From Flectonema sp. DT1601 (Eukaryota; Euglenozoa; Diplonemea; Diplonemida; Diplonemidae): a stretch of 64,000 bases of DNA. Below are positions 51,956 through 62,256 of the stretch, piece after piece. The notes below the pieces were generated by a model, which was not told the DNA's origin, searched no databases, and saw only the letters and a program-made list of their open reading frames with translations. Where the stretch lies: NCBI GenBank assembly GCA_964019425.1, contig OZ025838.1:1-64000 (forward strand). Reading direction: 5' to 3'. Numbering within the stretch: the stretch's first letter is position 1; each line of letters begins with the position of its first letter. The position numbers and the translations under genes were made by a program.

Positions 51956-53440
51956 TTCAGGCTGTTGTTGTTCTTGTTGTTGTGTTAAAACTGAAAGAAG
52001 GAAAGATAATGTCTAACAAGTTTATGATTGAAATTAACCTGCCCAGCCTCAATCTGAAGTTCTTTAGGTTGATCTTCAGGGTCCCAACAAGCGTACTTTC
52101 CAATAAATTGGGATCGGGTTGTGCTGCACCCCCAGGGGTTGGCACATTAAGTCCTTTTCAGTGCGGCTTATGGGTTTGACACCCTAAACCTTGCACACGT
52201 GTTAGACTCCTTGATACGTGTTTCAAGACGGGTAGTGCAAGATCGCTACGTCTGGTGCGTGCACTGCGGGGGTGGCACTGCATTAATACAACATTTGGAT
52301 AGCAGCTTTCCCGTAGGATTGAAGACTTTCACAAACGTGCACCAATACAGAACTTTGCCCTCGTGCACATACGTATCCTACACGGTCTGCAGAACCAGGG
52401 CCTGAGCAAGCTCACGGCACCCAGCATGTCGAATACGACCAGACAACTTAATGATAGGACTGATGAGGAGAATCATGAAGTTTTGAACGGATCTCGTACT
52501 CTTACCACTCACCAATCCTACCTGCTGTGGACAACAAGAAAATGAAATGTGCGACCCATTCTCGCCGCTGTCTTTCATACGAATCAAAATGAAATGAAAT
52601 TTATTTCAATCTTTGAAACTCAAGAGTTCAAATCATCTACGAAACCTTCTCATGACACAGTCAGATTAAATAGCTGTCTGGACAAGTCAATGGTTCGATA
52701 TGGAAATAGACAATGTGACAACAACATAGTTTCAGTCATTCAAAATGGCAACAAACTTCAATGGACTTTCATTTGCTACGACACCTGTTTTAAAAAAGTA
52801 TTCTCCCTCACAAAAATAAACCAACACACAGCATTCACTTCATTCGAAATCACAATAATAGTGAGGAAGGAATTCAGGGGAAAGCTTACTGAGGATCATT
52901 TAATTGCCATGCCCTCAGAGATAATAATCAAAAAAGATAACTGCGGCATCCTTTTGCTTAAATACATATCATATTTCGAAAAACGTTTCTTGATCTTCAG
53001 AACACAATCCCACTCACAGTGGACAACAAGTAAACAAAATGTGTGACCAATCTTTGTCGCAGTCCTTCACACGAATCAAAATATGAAATTTACTTCATCT
53101 TCATCAGCTGCGGGAACGACTAAGTGTCACTACTTGACTTGCTCAAAAAAAAGAAATTAAAAAACTTTGTTTGCATTTCGCGCACAAACTCTCAAAATTT
53201 ATGAATCATGGAAGTCTGTAATAAAATAATGAAAACAAGGGAGCACATCAGATCGCAACCTTCTGTGTAAGTGTCAATCACAACCAACTGTACTTCCCAA
53301 GCAATAGATTCAATTATTGGGTGTAAATATAGAAAGGGAGGGAGCTAAATATAAGAAATAATAAAAACAACTGTCGGAGAGTGGCAGGGATTCCAACATT
53401 CATACAATCCACACACAGCTGCTGTTCCAGTTCATTCCCT
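51956..53440. repeat. L spacer between copies 1 and 2
   Basis: 1,485 bp, shared with the other L spacers. On the minus strand it holds several Cys-rich frames bounded by plausible splice sites. One is 52587-52522 joined to 52377-52246 (MIRMKDSGENGS...SCCPQQ, then VLYWCTFVKVFNPTG...), in phase across a 144-bp intron. Another is the exon-like 52146-52039. On the plus strand it carries a 165-aa ORF. Two diverged direct repeats of about 80 bp (near 52530-52605 and 53020-53095) flank that ORF. Confidence 0.6.
52549..53046 (+). CDS. 165-aa ORF in L spacer (doubtful gene)
   Basis: A plus-strand ORF (MRPILAAVFHTNQNEMKF...), open in every L spacer copy. It is lysine- and phenylalanine-rich with four or five cysteines and no recognised domain. 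Copies show one amino-acid change (RGKL here, RGRL in others). Being open in all copies is weak evidence, because the copies are nearly identical. It may be noncoding sequence inside an intron of minus-strand genes. Confidence 0.25.
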   Translation: MRPILAAVFHTNQNEMKFISIFETQEFKSSTKPSHDTVRLNSCLDKSMVRYGNRQCDNNIVSVIQNGNKLQWTFICYDTCFKKVFSLTKINQHTAFTSFEITIIVRKEFRGKLTEDHLIAMPSEIIIKKDNCGILLLKYISYFEKRFLIFRTQSHSQWTTSKQNV

Positions 53441-54328
53441 TCACAGCATGTTGAAAGGTGATGGGCAGTCTCCATCTCTGCCACATCCACCACCACCAAA
53501 GGGGTGAGGGCCAGGGAGCCTCGCACACCAAGGCGCATACACGCATCCCTCAAGTCCGAACACCACAGCGATCTCATCGTGAGTATTGTAGACCATTTCA
53601 TTGTACGTTGCGGCGTTCGCATTCACGTGTTTGTGGAACGAGATCGTCTTCCTCGAGTTGTCAAAGCATGGGGAACAGGCTCCTGCATCCCAACCGCTGG
53701 AAAGCAGCTCAGAACGCAGGCCATCCTCCCTCGGTCCCGTACACTCCGGACAGACGTACAACGTCACCCAAAACACACATTCTTGTCCACGGCAGCAGGT
53801 TATCTTCAGGGAAGAGTCAGCAGGAAGCGGGCGGGGAACATCGTACACGCTCAGACCACGGATGCCAGACGGGAACTTGTAGTAGTTGGTGTGTCCGAGG
53901 TCAACACTCGTGTCCTGAATAGGTCCATGAATGTCCAGGTGGATCTCGCTGCCAGAGGGATCGATAAGGTGAACTCCCGTGTGGCAACCATCAGGAGTGT
54001 GAGTGGTGACGATGGTTTGCAACAAGTGGTGGTGAACAATTCCGTAGGTAAGCTCATCTGCGTGGCACACAATCCAGTACGGGCTCTCAGTCGCCAGAGG
54101 AACACCAAACGCATCGACAAGTAAAGGCGGCATGATGTTCAAGTCATTCTGCGGATTCAACATATGCACGTGGTGGATCGTATCAATCGGATCAGCTCCA
54201 GCTGGAGGGGATGGATAGGCCGAGCACCAGATGTCAGTGTACTCCACGACTTGTGTCGCATACAACTCCACTTGCACCTGAACACTGCTGGCGGTGATCA
54301 AAATGTCTACGATTGCGACGATCCCCAT
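53441..54328 (-). CDS. Array copy 2 of the 295-aa protein, with candidate signal-peptide exon
   Basis: The same protein as copy 1 with A-T-E-S-P and D-N-S variants. Upstream lies the S spacer, which offers a better start: 54509-54447 encodes MVRFILFVVLLMTDDSSSSYL, a plausible signal peptide. It is followed by GTGAGG and a 112-bp intron ending AACAACAG, and joins in phase to P-E-M-G-I-V. The product would be about 318 residues and secreted. The splice is inferred. Confidence 0.68.
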   Translation of the reverse strand: MGIVAIVDILITASSVQVQVELYATQVVEYTDIWCSAYPSPPAGADPIDTIHHVHMLNPQNDLNIMPPLLVDAFGVPLATESPYWIVCHADELTYGIVHHHLLQTIVTTHTPDGCHTGVHLIDPSGSEIHLDIHGPIQDTSVDLGHTNYYKFPSGIRGLSVYDVPRPLPADSSLKITCCRGQECVFWVTLYVCPECTGPREDGLRSELLSSGWDAGACSPCFDNSRKTISFHKHVNANAATYNEMVYNTHDEIAVVFGLEGCVYAPWCARLPGPHPFGGGGCGRDGDCPSPFNML

Positions 54329-55031
54329 TTCAGGCTGTTGTTGTTCTTGTTGTTGTGTTAAAACTGAAAGAAGGAAAGATATTGTCTTACGAGTTTTAGA
54401 ATGCAGAACTTCCTGACTGTCAAGAGAGATGAACCAACACCCTCACAAGATATGAAGAGCTACTGTCATCAGTCATCAACAATACTACAAACAGAATGAA
54501 TCTCACCATCGACTACTATTTGATTCCACCTGTTTGAAATGAATAACAATACATATGTGAAAACAGTGTACTTAGAGAGAGACACCTGACTCAGGTTCAA
54601 GCCAGTTATGCGATAAATAACATAAATAAATAGAGAGGAAGGACCAAGGGACCCACACTTATGAATAAATATAAAAACAGCATTGCGGTGTCCCCTTTTT
54701 TAATAGCGATCATCGTCTGAAAGGATACCCTCGACATCTTTATCCTTTCGAAACTATACAACCCACAGACGACGTGGATAAAACAAACGAACTTCATAAG
54801 AATACGTAAATATGAAATAATGAAAACAAGGGAGCACATCAGATTGCAACCGTCTGTGTAAGTGTCAATCACAACCAACTGTACTTCCCAAGCAATAGAT
54901 TCAATTATCGGGTGTAAATATAGAAAGGGAGGGAGCTAAATATAAGAAATAATAAAAACAACTGTCGGAGAGTGGCAGGGATTCCAACATTCATACAATC
55001 CACACACAGCTGCTGCTCCAGTTCATTCCCT
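54329..55031. repeat. S spacer between copies 2 and 3
   Basis: 703 bp. It lacks the 165-aa ORF and carries the candidate signal-peptide exon at 54509-54447 for copy 2. The minus-strand frame 54878-54606 (VVIDTYTDGCNLMCS, then hydrophobic) begins with a Cys-containing segment also present in L spacers. It may contain the true boundary between two transcription units. Confidence 0.6.
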
Positions 55032-55919
55032 TCACGGCATGTTGAAAGGTGATGGGCAGTCTCCATCTCTGCCACATCCACCACCACCAAAGGGGTGAGG
55101 GCCAGGGAGCCTCGCACACCAAGGCGCATACACGCATCCCTCAAGTCCGAACACCACAGCGATCTCATCGTGAGTATTGTAGACCATTTCATTGTACGTT
55201 GCGGCGTTCGCATTCACGTGTTTGTGGAACGAGATCGTCTTCCTCGAGTCGTCAAAGCATGGGGAACAGGCTCCCGCATCCCAACCGCTGGAAAGCAGCT
55301 CAGAACGTAGGCCATCCTCCCTCGGTCCCGTACACTCCGGACAGACGTACAACGTCACCCAAAACACACATTCTTGTCCACGGCAGCAGGTTATCTTCAG
55401 GGAAGAGTCAGCAGGAAGCGGGCGGGGAACATCGTACACGCTCAGACCACGGATGCCAGACGGGAACTTGTAGTAGTTGGTGTGTCCGAGGTCAACACTC
55501 GTGTCCTGAATAGGTCCATGAATGTCCAGGTGGATCTCGCTGCCAGAGGGATCGATAAGGTGAACTCCCGTGTGGCAACCATCAGGAGTGTGAGTGGTGA
55601 CGATGGTTTGCAACAAGTGGTGGTGAACAATTCCGTAGGTAAGCTCATCTGCGTGGCACACAATCCAGTACGGGCTCTCAGTCGCCAGAGGAACACCAAA
55701 CGCGTCGACAAGTAAAGGCGGCATGATGTTCAAGTCATTCTGCGGATTCAACATATGCACGTGGTGGATCGTATCAATCGGATCAGCTCCAGCTGGAGGG
55801 GATGGATAGGCCGAGCACCAGATGTCAGTGTACTCCACGACTTGTGTCGCATACAACTCCACTTGCACCTGAACACTGCTGGCGGTGATCAAAATGTCTA
55901 CGATTGCGACGATCCCCAT
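55032..55919 (-). CDS. Array copy 3 of the 295-aa protein
   Basis: As copy 1, with A-T-E-S-P and D-D-S variants and a C-terminal FNMP instead of FNML. Preceded by an L spacer; downstream is an S spacer. Confidence 0.68.
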   Translation of the reverse strand: MGIVAIVDILITASSVQVQVELYATQVVEYTDIWCSAYPSPPAGADPIDTIHHVHMLNPQNDLNIMPPLLVDAFGVPLATESPYWIVCHADELTYGIVHHHLLQTIVTTHTPDGCHTGVHLIDPSGSEIHLDIHGPIQDTSVDLGHTNYYKFPSGIRGLSVYDVPRPLPADSSLKITCCRGQECVFWVTLYVCPECTGPREDGLRSELLSSGWDAGACSPCFDDSRKTISFHKHVNANAATYNEMVYNTHDEIAVVFGLEGCVYAPWCARLPGPHPFGGGGCGRDGDCPSPFNMP

Positions 55920-57404
55920 TTCAGGCTGTTGTTGTTCTTGTTGTTGTGTTAAAACTGAAAGAAGGAAAGATAATGTCTAACAAGTTTATGATTGAAATTA
56001 ACCTGCCCAGCCTCAATCTGAAGTTCTTTAGGTTGATCTTCAGGGTCCCAACAAGCGTACTTTCCAATAAATTGGGATCGGGTTGTGCTGCACCCCCAGG
56101 GGTTGGCACATTAAGTCCTTTTCAGTGCGGCTTATGGGTTTGACACCCTAAACCTTGCACACGTGTTAGACTCCTTGATACGTGTTTCAAGACGGGTAGT
56201 GCAAGATCGCTACGTCTGGTGCGTGCACTGCGGGGGTGGCACTGCATTAATACAACATTTGGATAGCAGCTTTCCCGTAGGATTGAAGACTTTCACAAAC
56301 GTGCACCAATACAGAACTTTGCCCTCGTGCACATACGTATCCTACACGGTCTGCAGAACCAGGGCCTGAGCAAGCTCACGGCACCCAGCATGTCGAATAC
56401 GACCAGACAACTTAATGATAGGACTGATGAGGAGAATCATGAAGTTTTGAACGGATCTCGTACTCTTACCACTCACCAATCCTACCTGCTGTGGACAACA
56501 AGAAAATGAAATGTGCGACCCATTCTCGCCGCTGTCTTTCATACGAATCAAAATGAAATGAAATTTATTTCAATCTTTGAAACTCAAGAGTTCAAATCAT
56601 CTACGAAACCTTCTCATGACACAGTCAGATTAAATAGCTGTCTGGACAAGTCAATGGTTCGATATGGAAATAGACAATGTGACAACAACATAGTTTCAGT
56701 CATTCAAAATGGCAACAAACTTCAATGGACTTTCATTTGCTACGACACCTGTTTTAAAAAAGTATTCTCCCTCACAAAAATAAACCAACACACAGCATTC
56801 ACTTCATTCGAAATCACAATAATAGTGAGGAAGGAATTCAGGGGAAGGCTTACTGAGGATCATTTAATTGCCATGCCCTCAGAGATAATAATCAAAAAAG
56901 ATAACTGCGGCATCCTTTTGCTTAAATACATATCATATTTCGAAAAACGTTTCTTGATCTTCAGAACACAATCCCACTCACAGTGGACAACAAGTAAACA
57001 AAATGTGTGACCAATCTTTGTCGCTGTCCTTCACACGAATCAAAATATGAAATTTACTTCATCTTCATCAGCTGCGGGAACGACTAAGTGTCACTACTTG
57101 ACTTGCTCAAAAAAAAGAAATTAAAAAACTTTGTTTGCATTTCGCGCACAAACTCTCAAAATTTATGAATCATGGAAGTCTGTAATAAAATAATGAAAAC
57201 AAGGGAGCACATCAGATCGCAACCTTCTGTGTAAGTGTCAATCACAACCAACTGTACTTCCCAAGCAATAGATTCAATTATTGGGTGTAAATATAGAAAG
57301 GGAGGGAGCTAAATATAAGAAATAATAAAAACAACTGTCGGAGAGTGGCAGGGATTCCAACATTCATACAATCCACACACAGCTGCTGTTCCAGTTCATT
57401 CCCT
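55920..57404. repeat. L spacer between copies 3 and 4
   Basis: Same content as the L spacer between copies 1 and 2, including the minus-strand Cys-rich frames and the plus-strand ORF. Confidence 0.6.
56513..57010 (+). CDS. 165-aa ORF in L spacer (RGRL variant, doubtful)
   Basis: Copy of the ORF described at 52549-53046, with R in place of K at the one variable residue. Confidence 0.25.
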   Translation: MRPILAAVFHTNQNEMKFISIFETQEFKSSTKPSHDTVRLNSCLDKSMVRYGNRQCDNNIVSVIQNGNKLQWTFICYDTCFKKVFSLTKINQHTAFTSFEITIIVRKEFRGRLTEDHLIAMPSEIIIKKDNCGILLLKYISYFEKRFLIFRTQSHSQWTTSKQNV

Positions 57405-58292
57405 TCACAGCATGTTGAAAGGTGATGGGCAGTCTCCATCTCTGCCACATCCACCACCACCAAAGGGGTGAGGGCCAGGGAGCCTCGCACACCAAGGCGC
57501 ATACACGCATCCCTCAAGTCCGAACACCACAGCGATCTCATCGTGAGTATTGTAGACCATTTCATTGTACGTTGCGGCGTTCGCATTCACGTGTTTGTGG
57601 AACGAGATCGTCTTCCTCGAGTCGTCAAAGCATGGGGAACAGGCTCCCGCATCCCAACCGCTGGAAAGCAGCTCAGAACGCAGGCCATCCTCCCTCGGTC
57701 CCGTACACTCCGGACAGACGTACAACGTCACCCAAAACACACATTCTTGTCCACGGCAGCAGGTTATCTTCAGGGAAGAGTCAGCAGGAAGCGGGCGGGG
57801 AACATCGTACACGCTCAGACCACGGATGCCAGACGGGAACTTGTAGTAGTTGGTGTGTCCGAGGTCAACACTCGTGTCCTGAATAGGTCCATGAATGTCC
57901 AGGTGGATCTCGCTGCCAGAGGGATCGATAAGGTGAACTCCCGTGTGGCAACCATCAGGAGTGTGAGTGGTGACGATGGTTTGCAACAAGTGGTGGTGAA
58001 CAATTCCGTAGGTAAGCTCATCTGCGTGGCACACAATCCAGTAAGGGCTCTCAGTCGCCAGAGGAACACCAAACGCGTCGACAAGTAAAGGCGGCATGAT
58101 GTTCAAGTCATTCTGCGGATTCAACATATGCACGTGGTGGATCGTATCAATCGGATCAGCTCCAGCTGGAGGGGATGGATAGGCCGAGCACCAGATGTCA
58201 GTGTACTCCACGACTTGTGTCGCATACAACTCCACTTGCACCTGAACACTGCTGGCGGTGATCAAAATGTCTACGATTGCGACGATCCCCAT
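57405..58292 (-). CDS. Array copy 4 of the 295-aa protein
   Basis: As copy 1, exactly 6,337 bp away from it, but with A-T-E-S-P. Preceded by an L spacer. Confidence 0.68.
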   Translation of the reverse strand: MGIVAIVDILITASSVQVQVELYATQVVEYTDIWCSAYPSPPAGADPIDTIHHVHMLNPQNDLNIMPPLLVDAFGVPLATESPYWIVCHADELTYGIVHHHLLQTIVTTHTPDGCHTGVHLIDPSGSEIHLDIHGPIQDTSVDLGHTNYYKFPSGIRGLSVYDVPRPLPADSSLKITCCRGQECVFWVTLYVCPECTGPREDGLRSELLSSGWDAGACSPCFDDSRKTISFHKHVNANAATYNEMVYNTHDEIAVVFGLEGCVYAPWCARLPGPHPFGGGGCGRDGDCPSPFNML

Positions 58293-59777
58293 TTCAGGCT
58301 GTTGTTGTTCTTGTTGTTGTGTTAAAACTGAAAGAAGGAAAGATAATGTCTAACAAGTTTATGATTGAAATTAACCTGCCCAGCCTCAATCTGAAGTTCT
58401 TTAGGTTGATCTTCAGGGTCCCAACAAGCGTACTTTCCAATAAATTGGGATCGGGCTGTGCTGCACCCCCAGGGGTTGGCACATTAAGTCCTTTTCAGTG
58501 CGGCTTATGGGTTTGACACCCTAAACCTTGCACACGTGTTAGACTCCTTGATACGTGTTTCAAGACGGGTAGTGCAAGATCGCTACGTCTGGTGCGTGCA
58601 CTGCGGGGGTGGCACTGCATTAATACAACATTTGGATAGCAGCTTTCCCGTAGGATTGAAGACTTTCACAAACGTGCACCAATACAGAACTTTGCCCTCG
58701 TGCACATACGTATCCTACACGGTCTGCAGAACCAGGGCCTGAGCAAGCTCACGGCACCCAGCATGTCGAATACGACCAGACAACTTAATGATAGGACTGA
58801 TGAGGAGAATCATGAAGTTTTGAACGGATCTCGTACTCTTACCACTCACCAATCCTACCTGCTGTGGACAACAAGAAAATGAAATGTGCGACCCATTCTC
58901 GCCGCTGTCTTTCATACGAATCAAAATGAAATGAAATTTATTTCAATCTTTGAAACTCAAGAGTTCAAATCATCTACGAAACCTTCTCATGACACAGTCA
59001 GATTAAATAGCTGTCTGGACAAGTCAATGGTTCGATATGGAAATAGACAATGTGACAACAACATAGTTTCAGTCATTCAAAATGGCAACAAACTTCAATG
59101 GACTTTCATTTGCTACGACACCTGTTTTAAAAAAGTATTCTCCCTCACAAAAATAAACCAACACACAGCATTCACTTCATTCGAAATCACAATAATAGTG
59201 AGGAAGGAATTCAGGGGAAAGCTTACTGAGGATCATTTAATTGCCATGCCCTCAGAGATAATAATCAAAAAAGATAACTGCGGCATCCTTTTGCTTAAAT
59301 ACATATCATATTTCGAAAAACGTTTCTTGATCTTCAGAACACAATCCCACTCACAGTGGACAACAAGTAAACAAAATGTGTGACCAATCTTTGTCGCAGT
59401 CCTTCACACGAATCAAAATATGAAATTTACTTCATCTTCATCAGCTGCGGGAACGACTAAGTGTCACTACTTGACTTGCTCAAAAAAAAGAAATTAAAAA
59501 ACTTTGTTTGCATTTCGCGCACAAACTCTCAAAATTTATGAATCATGGAAGTCTGTAATAAAATAATGAAAACAAGGGAGCACATCAGATCGCAACCTTC
59601 TGTGTAAGTGTCAATCACAACCAACTGTACTTCCCAAGCAATAGATTCAATTATTGGGTGTAAATATAGAAAGGGAGGGAGCTAAATATAAGAAATAATA
59701 AAAACAACTGTCGGAGAGTGGCAGGGATTCCAACATTCATACAATCCACACACAGCTGCTGTTCCAGTTCATTCCCT
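58293..59777. repeat. L spacer between copies 4 and 5
   Basis: Same content as the other L spacers. It matches the 51956-53440 copy at the RGKL site. Confidence 0.6.
58886..59383 (+). CDS. 165-aa ORF in L spacer (RGKL variant, doubtful)
   Basis: Copy of the ORF at 52549-53046, exactly one higher-order period away and with the same variant. Confidence 0.25.
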   Translation: MRPILAAVFHTNQNEMKFISIFETQEFKSSTKPSHDTVRLNSCLDKSMVRYGNRQCDNNIVSVIQNGNKLQWTFICYDTCFKKVFSLTKINQHTAFTSFEITIIVRKEFRGKLTEDHLIAMPSEIIIKKDNCGILLLKYISYFEKRFLIFRTQSHSQWTTSKQNV

Positions 59778-60665
59778 TCACAGCATGTTGAAAGGTGATG
59801 GGCAGTCTCCATCTCTGCCACATCCACCACCACCAAAGGGGTGAGGGCCAGGGAGCCTCGCACACCAAGGCGCATACACGCATCCCTCAAGTCCGAACAC
59901 CACAGCGATCTCATCGTGAGTATTGTAGACCATTTCATTGTACGTTGCGGCGTTCGCATTCACGTGTTTGTGGAACGAGATCGTCTTCCTCGAGTCGTCA
60001 AAGCATGGGGAACAGGCTCCCGCATCCCAACCGCTGGAAAGCAGCTCAGAACGTAGGCCATCCTCCCTCGGTCCCGTACACTCCGGACAGACGTACAACG
60101 TCACCCAAAACACACATTCTTGTCCACGGCAGCAGGTTATCTTCAGGGAAGAGTCAGCAGGAAGCGGGCGGGGAACATCGTACACGCTCAGACCACGGAT
60201 GCCAGACGGGAACTTGTAGTAGTTGGTGTGTCCGAGGTCAACACTCGTGTCCTGAATAGGTCCATGAATGTCCAGGTGGATCTCGCTGCCAGAGGGATCG
60301 ATAAGGTGAACTCCCGTGTGGCAACCATCAGGAGTGTGAGTGGTGACGATGGTTTGCAACAAGTGGTGGTGAACAATTCCGTAGGTAAGCTCATCTGCGT
60401 GGCACACAATCCAGTACGGGCTCTCAGTCGCCAGAGGAACACCAAACGCATCGACAAGTAAAGGCGGCATGATGTTCAAGTCATTCTGCGGATTCAACAT
60501 ATGCACGTGGTGGATCGTATCAATCGGATCAGCTCCAGCTGGAGGGGATGGATAGGCCGAGCACCAGATGTCAGTGTACTCCACGACTTGTGTCGCATAC
60601 AACTCCACTTGCACCTGAACACTGCTGGCGGTGATCAAAATGTCTACGATTGCGACGATCCCCAT
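59778..60665 (-). CDS. Array copy 5 of the 295-aa protein, with candidate signal-peptide exon
   Basis: As copy 2, with D-D-S. The S spacer upstream repeats the candidate signal-peptide exon at 60846-60784. Confidence 0.68.
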   Translation of the reverse strand: MGIVAIVDILITASSVQVQVELYATQVVEYTDIWCSAYPSPPAGADPIDTIHHVHMLNPQNDLNIMPPLLVDAFGVPLATESPYWIVCHADELTYGIVHHHLLQTIVTTHTPDGCHTGVHLIDPSGSEIHLDIHGPIQDTSVDLGHTNYYKFPSGIRGLSVYDVPRPLPADSSLKITCCRGQECVFWVTLYVCPECTGPREDGLRSELLSSGWDAGACSPCFDDSRKTISFHKHVNANAATYNEMVYNTHDEIAVVFGLEGCVYAPWCARLPGPHPFGGGGCGRDGDCPSPFNML

Positions 60666-61368
60666 TTCAGGCTGTTGTTGTTCTTGTTGTTGTGTTAAAA
60701 CTGAAAGAAGGAAAGATATTGTCTTACGAGTTTTAGAATGCAGAACTTCCTGACTGTCAAGAGAGATGAACCAACACCCTCACAAGATATGAAGAGCTAC
60801 TGTCATCAGTCATCAACAATACTACAAACAGAATGAATCTCACCATCGACTACTATTTGATTCCACCTGTTTGAAATGAATAACAATACATATGTGAAAA
60901 CAGTGTACTTAGAGAGAGACACCTGACTCAGGTTCAAGCCAGTTATGCGATAAATAACATAAATAAATAGAGAGGAAGGACCAAGGGACCCACACTTATG
61001 AATAAATATAAAAACAGCATTGCGGTGTCCCCTTTTTTAATAGCGATCATCGTCTGAAAGGATACCCTCGACATCTTTATCCTTTCGAAACTATACAACC
61101 CACAGACGACGTGGATAAAACAAACGAACTTCATAAGAATACGTAAATATGAAATAATGAAAACAAGGGAGCACATCAGATTGCAACCGTCTGTGTAAGT
61201 GTCAATCACAACCAACTGTACTTCCCAAGCAATAGATTCAATTATCGGGTGTAAATATAGAAAGGGAGGGAGCTAAATATAAGAAATAATAAAAACAACT
61301 GTCGGAGAGTGGCAGGGATTCCAACATTCATACAATCCACACACAGCTGCTGCTCCAGTTCATTCCCT
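60666..61368. repeat. S spacer between copies 5 and 6
   Basis: Second copy of the 703-bp S spacer, 6,337 bp from the first, with the same signal-peptide-like frame. Confidence 0.6.
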
Positions 61369-62256
61369 TCACGGCATGTTGAAAGGTGATGGGCAGTCTC
61401 CATCTCTGCCACATCCACCACCACCAAAGGGGTGAGGGCCAGGGAGCCTCGCACACCAAGGCGCATACACGCATCCCTCAAGTCCGAACACCACAGCGAT
61501 CTCATCGTGAGTATTGTAGACCATTTCATTGTACGTTGCGGCGTTCGCATTCACGTGTTTGTGGAACGAGATCGTCTTCCTCGAGTTGTCAAAGCATGGG
61601 GAACAGGCTCCTGCATCCCAACCGCTGGAAAGCAGCTCAGAACGTAGGCCATCCTCCCTCGGTCCCGTACACTCCGGACAGACGTACAACGTCACCCAAA
61701 ACACACATTCTTGTCCACGGCAGCAGGTTATCTTCAGGGAAGAGTCAGCAGGAAGCGGGCGGGGAACATCGTACACGCTCAGACCACGGATGCCAGACGG
61801 GAACTTGTAGTAGTTGGTGTGTCCGAGGTCAACACTCGTGTCCTGAATAGGTCCATGAATGTCCAGGTGGATCTCGCTGCCAGAGGGATCGATAAGGTGA
61901 ACTCCCGTGTGGCAACCATCAGGAGTGTGAGTGGTGACGATAGTTTGCAACAAGTGGTGGTGAACAATTCCGTAGGTAAGCTCATCTGCGTGGCACACAA
62001 TCCAGTAAGGGCTCTCAGTCACCAGAGGAACACCAAACGCGTCGACAAGTAAAGGCGGCATGATGGTCAAGTCATTCTGCGGATTCAACATATGCACGTG
62101 GTGGATCGTATCAATCGGATCAGCTCCAGCTGGAGGGGATGGATAGGCCGAGCACCAGATGTCAGTGTACTCCACGACTTGTGTCGCATACAACTCCACT
62201 TGCACCTGAACACTGCTGGCGGTGATCAAAATGTCTACGATTGCGACGATCCCCAT
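61369..62256 (-). CDS. Array copy 6 of the 295-aa protein (mosaic)
   Basis: As copy 3 at its C-terminal end (FNMP), but with the D-N-S variant of copy 2 in the middle, the V-T-E-S-P variant of copy 1 near the N-terminus, and a private N-to-T change in NDLTIM. The pattern indicates gene conversion. Confidence 0.68.
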   Translation of the reverse strand: MGIVAIVDILITASSVQVQVELYATQVVEYTDIWCSAYPSPPAGADPIDTIHHVHMLNPQNDLTIMPPLLVDAFGVPLVTESPYWIVCHADELTYGIVHHHLLQTIVTTHTPDGCHTGVHLIDPSGSEIHLDIHGPIQDTSVDLGHTNYYKFPSGIRGLSVYDVPRPLPADSSLKITCCRGQECVFWVTLYVCPECTGPREDGLRSELLSSGWDAGACSPCFDNSRKTISFHKHVNANAATYNEMVYNTHDEIAVVFGLEGCVYAPWCARLPGPHPFGGGGCGRDGDCPSPFNMP

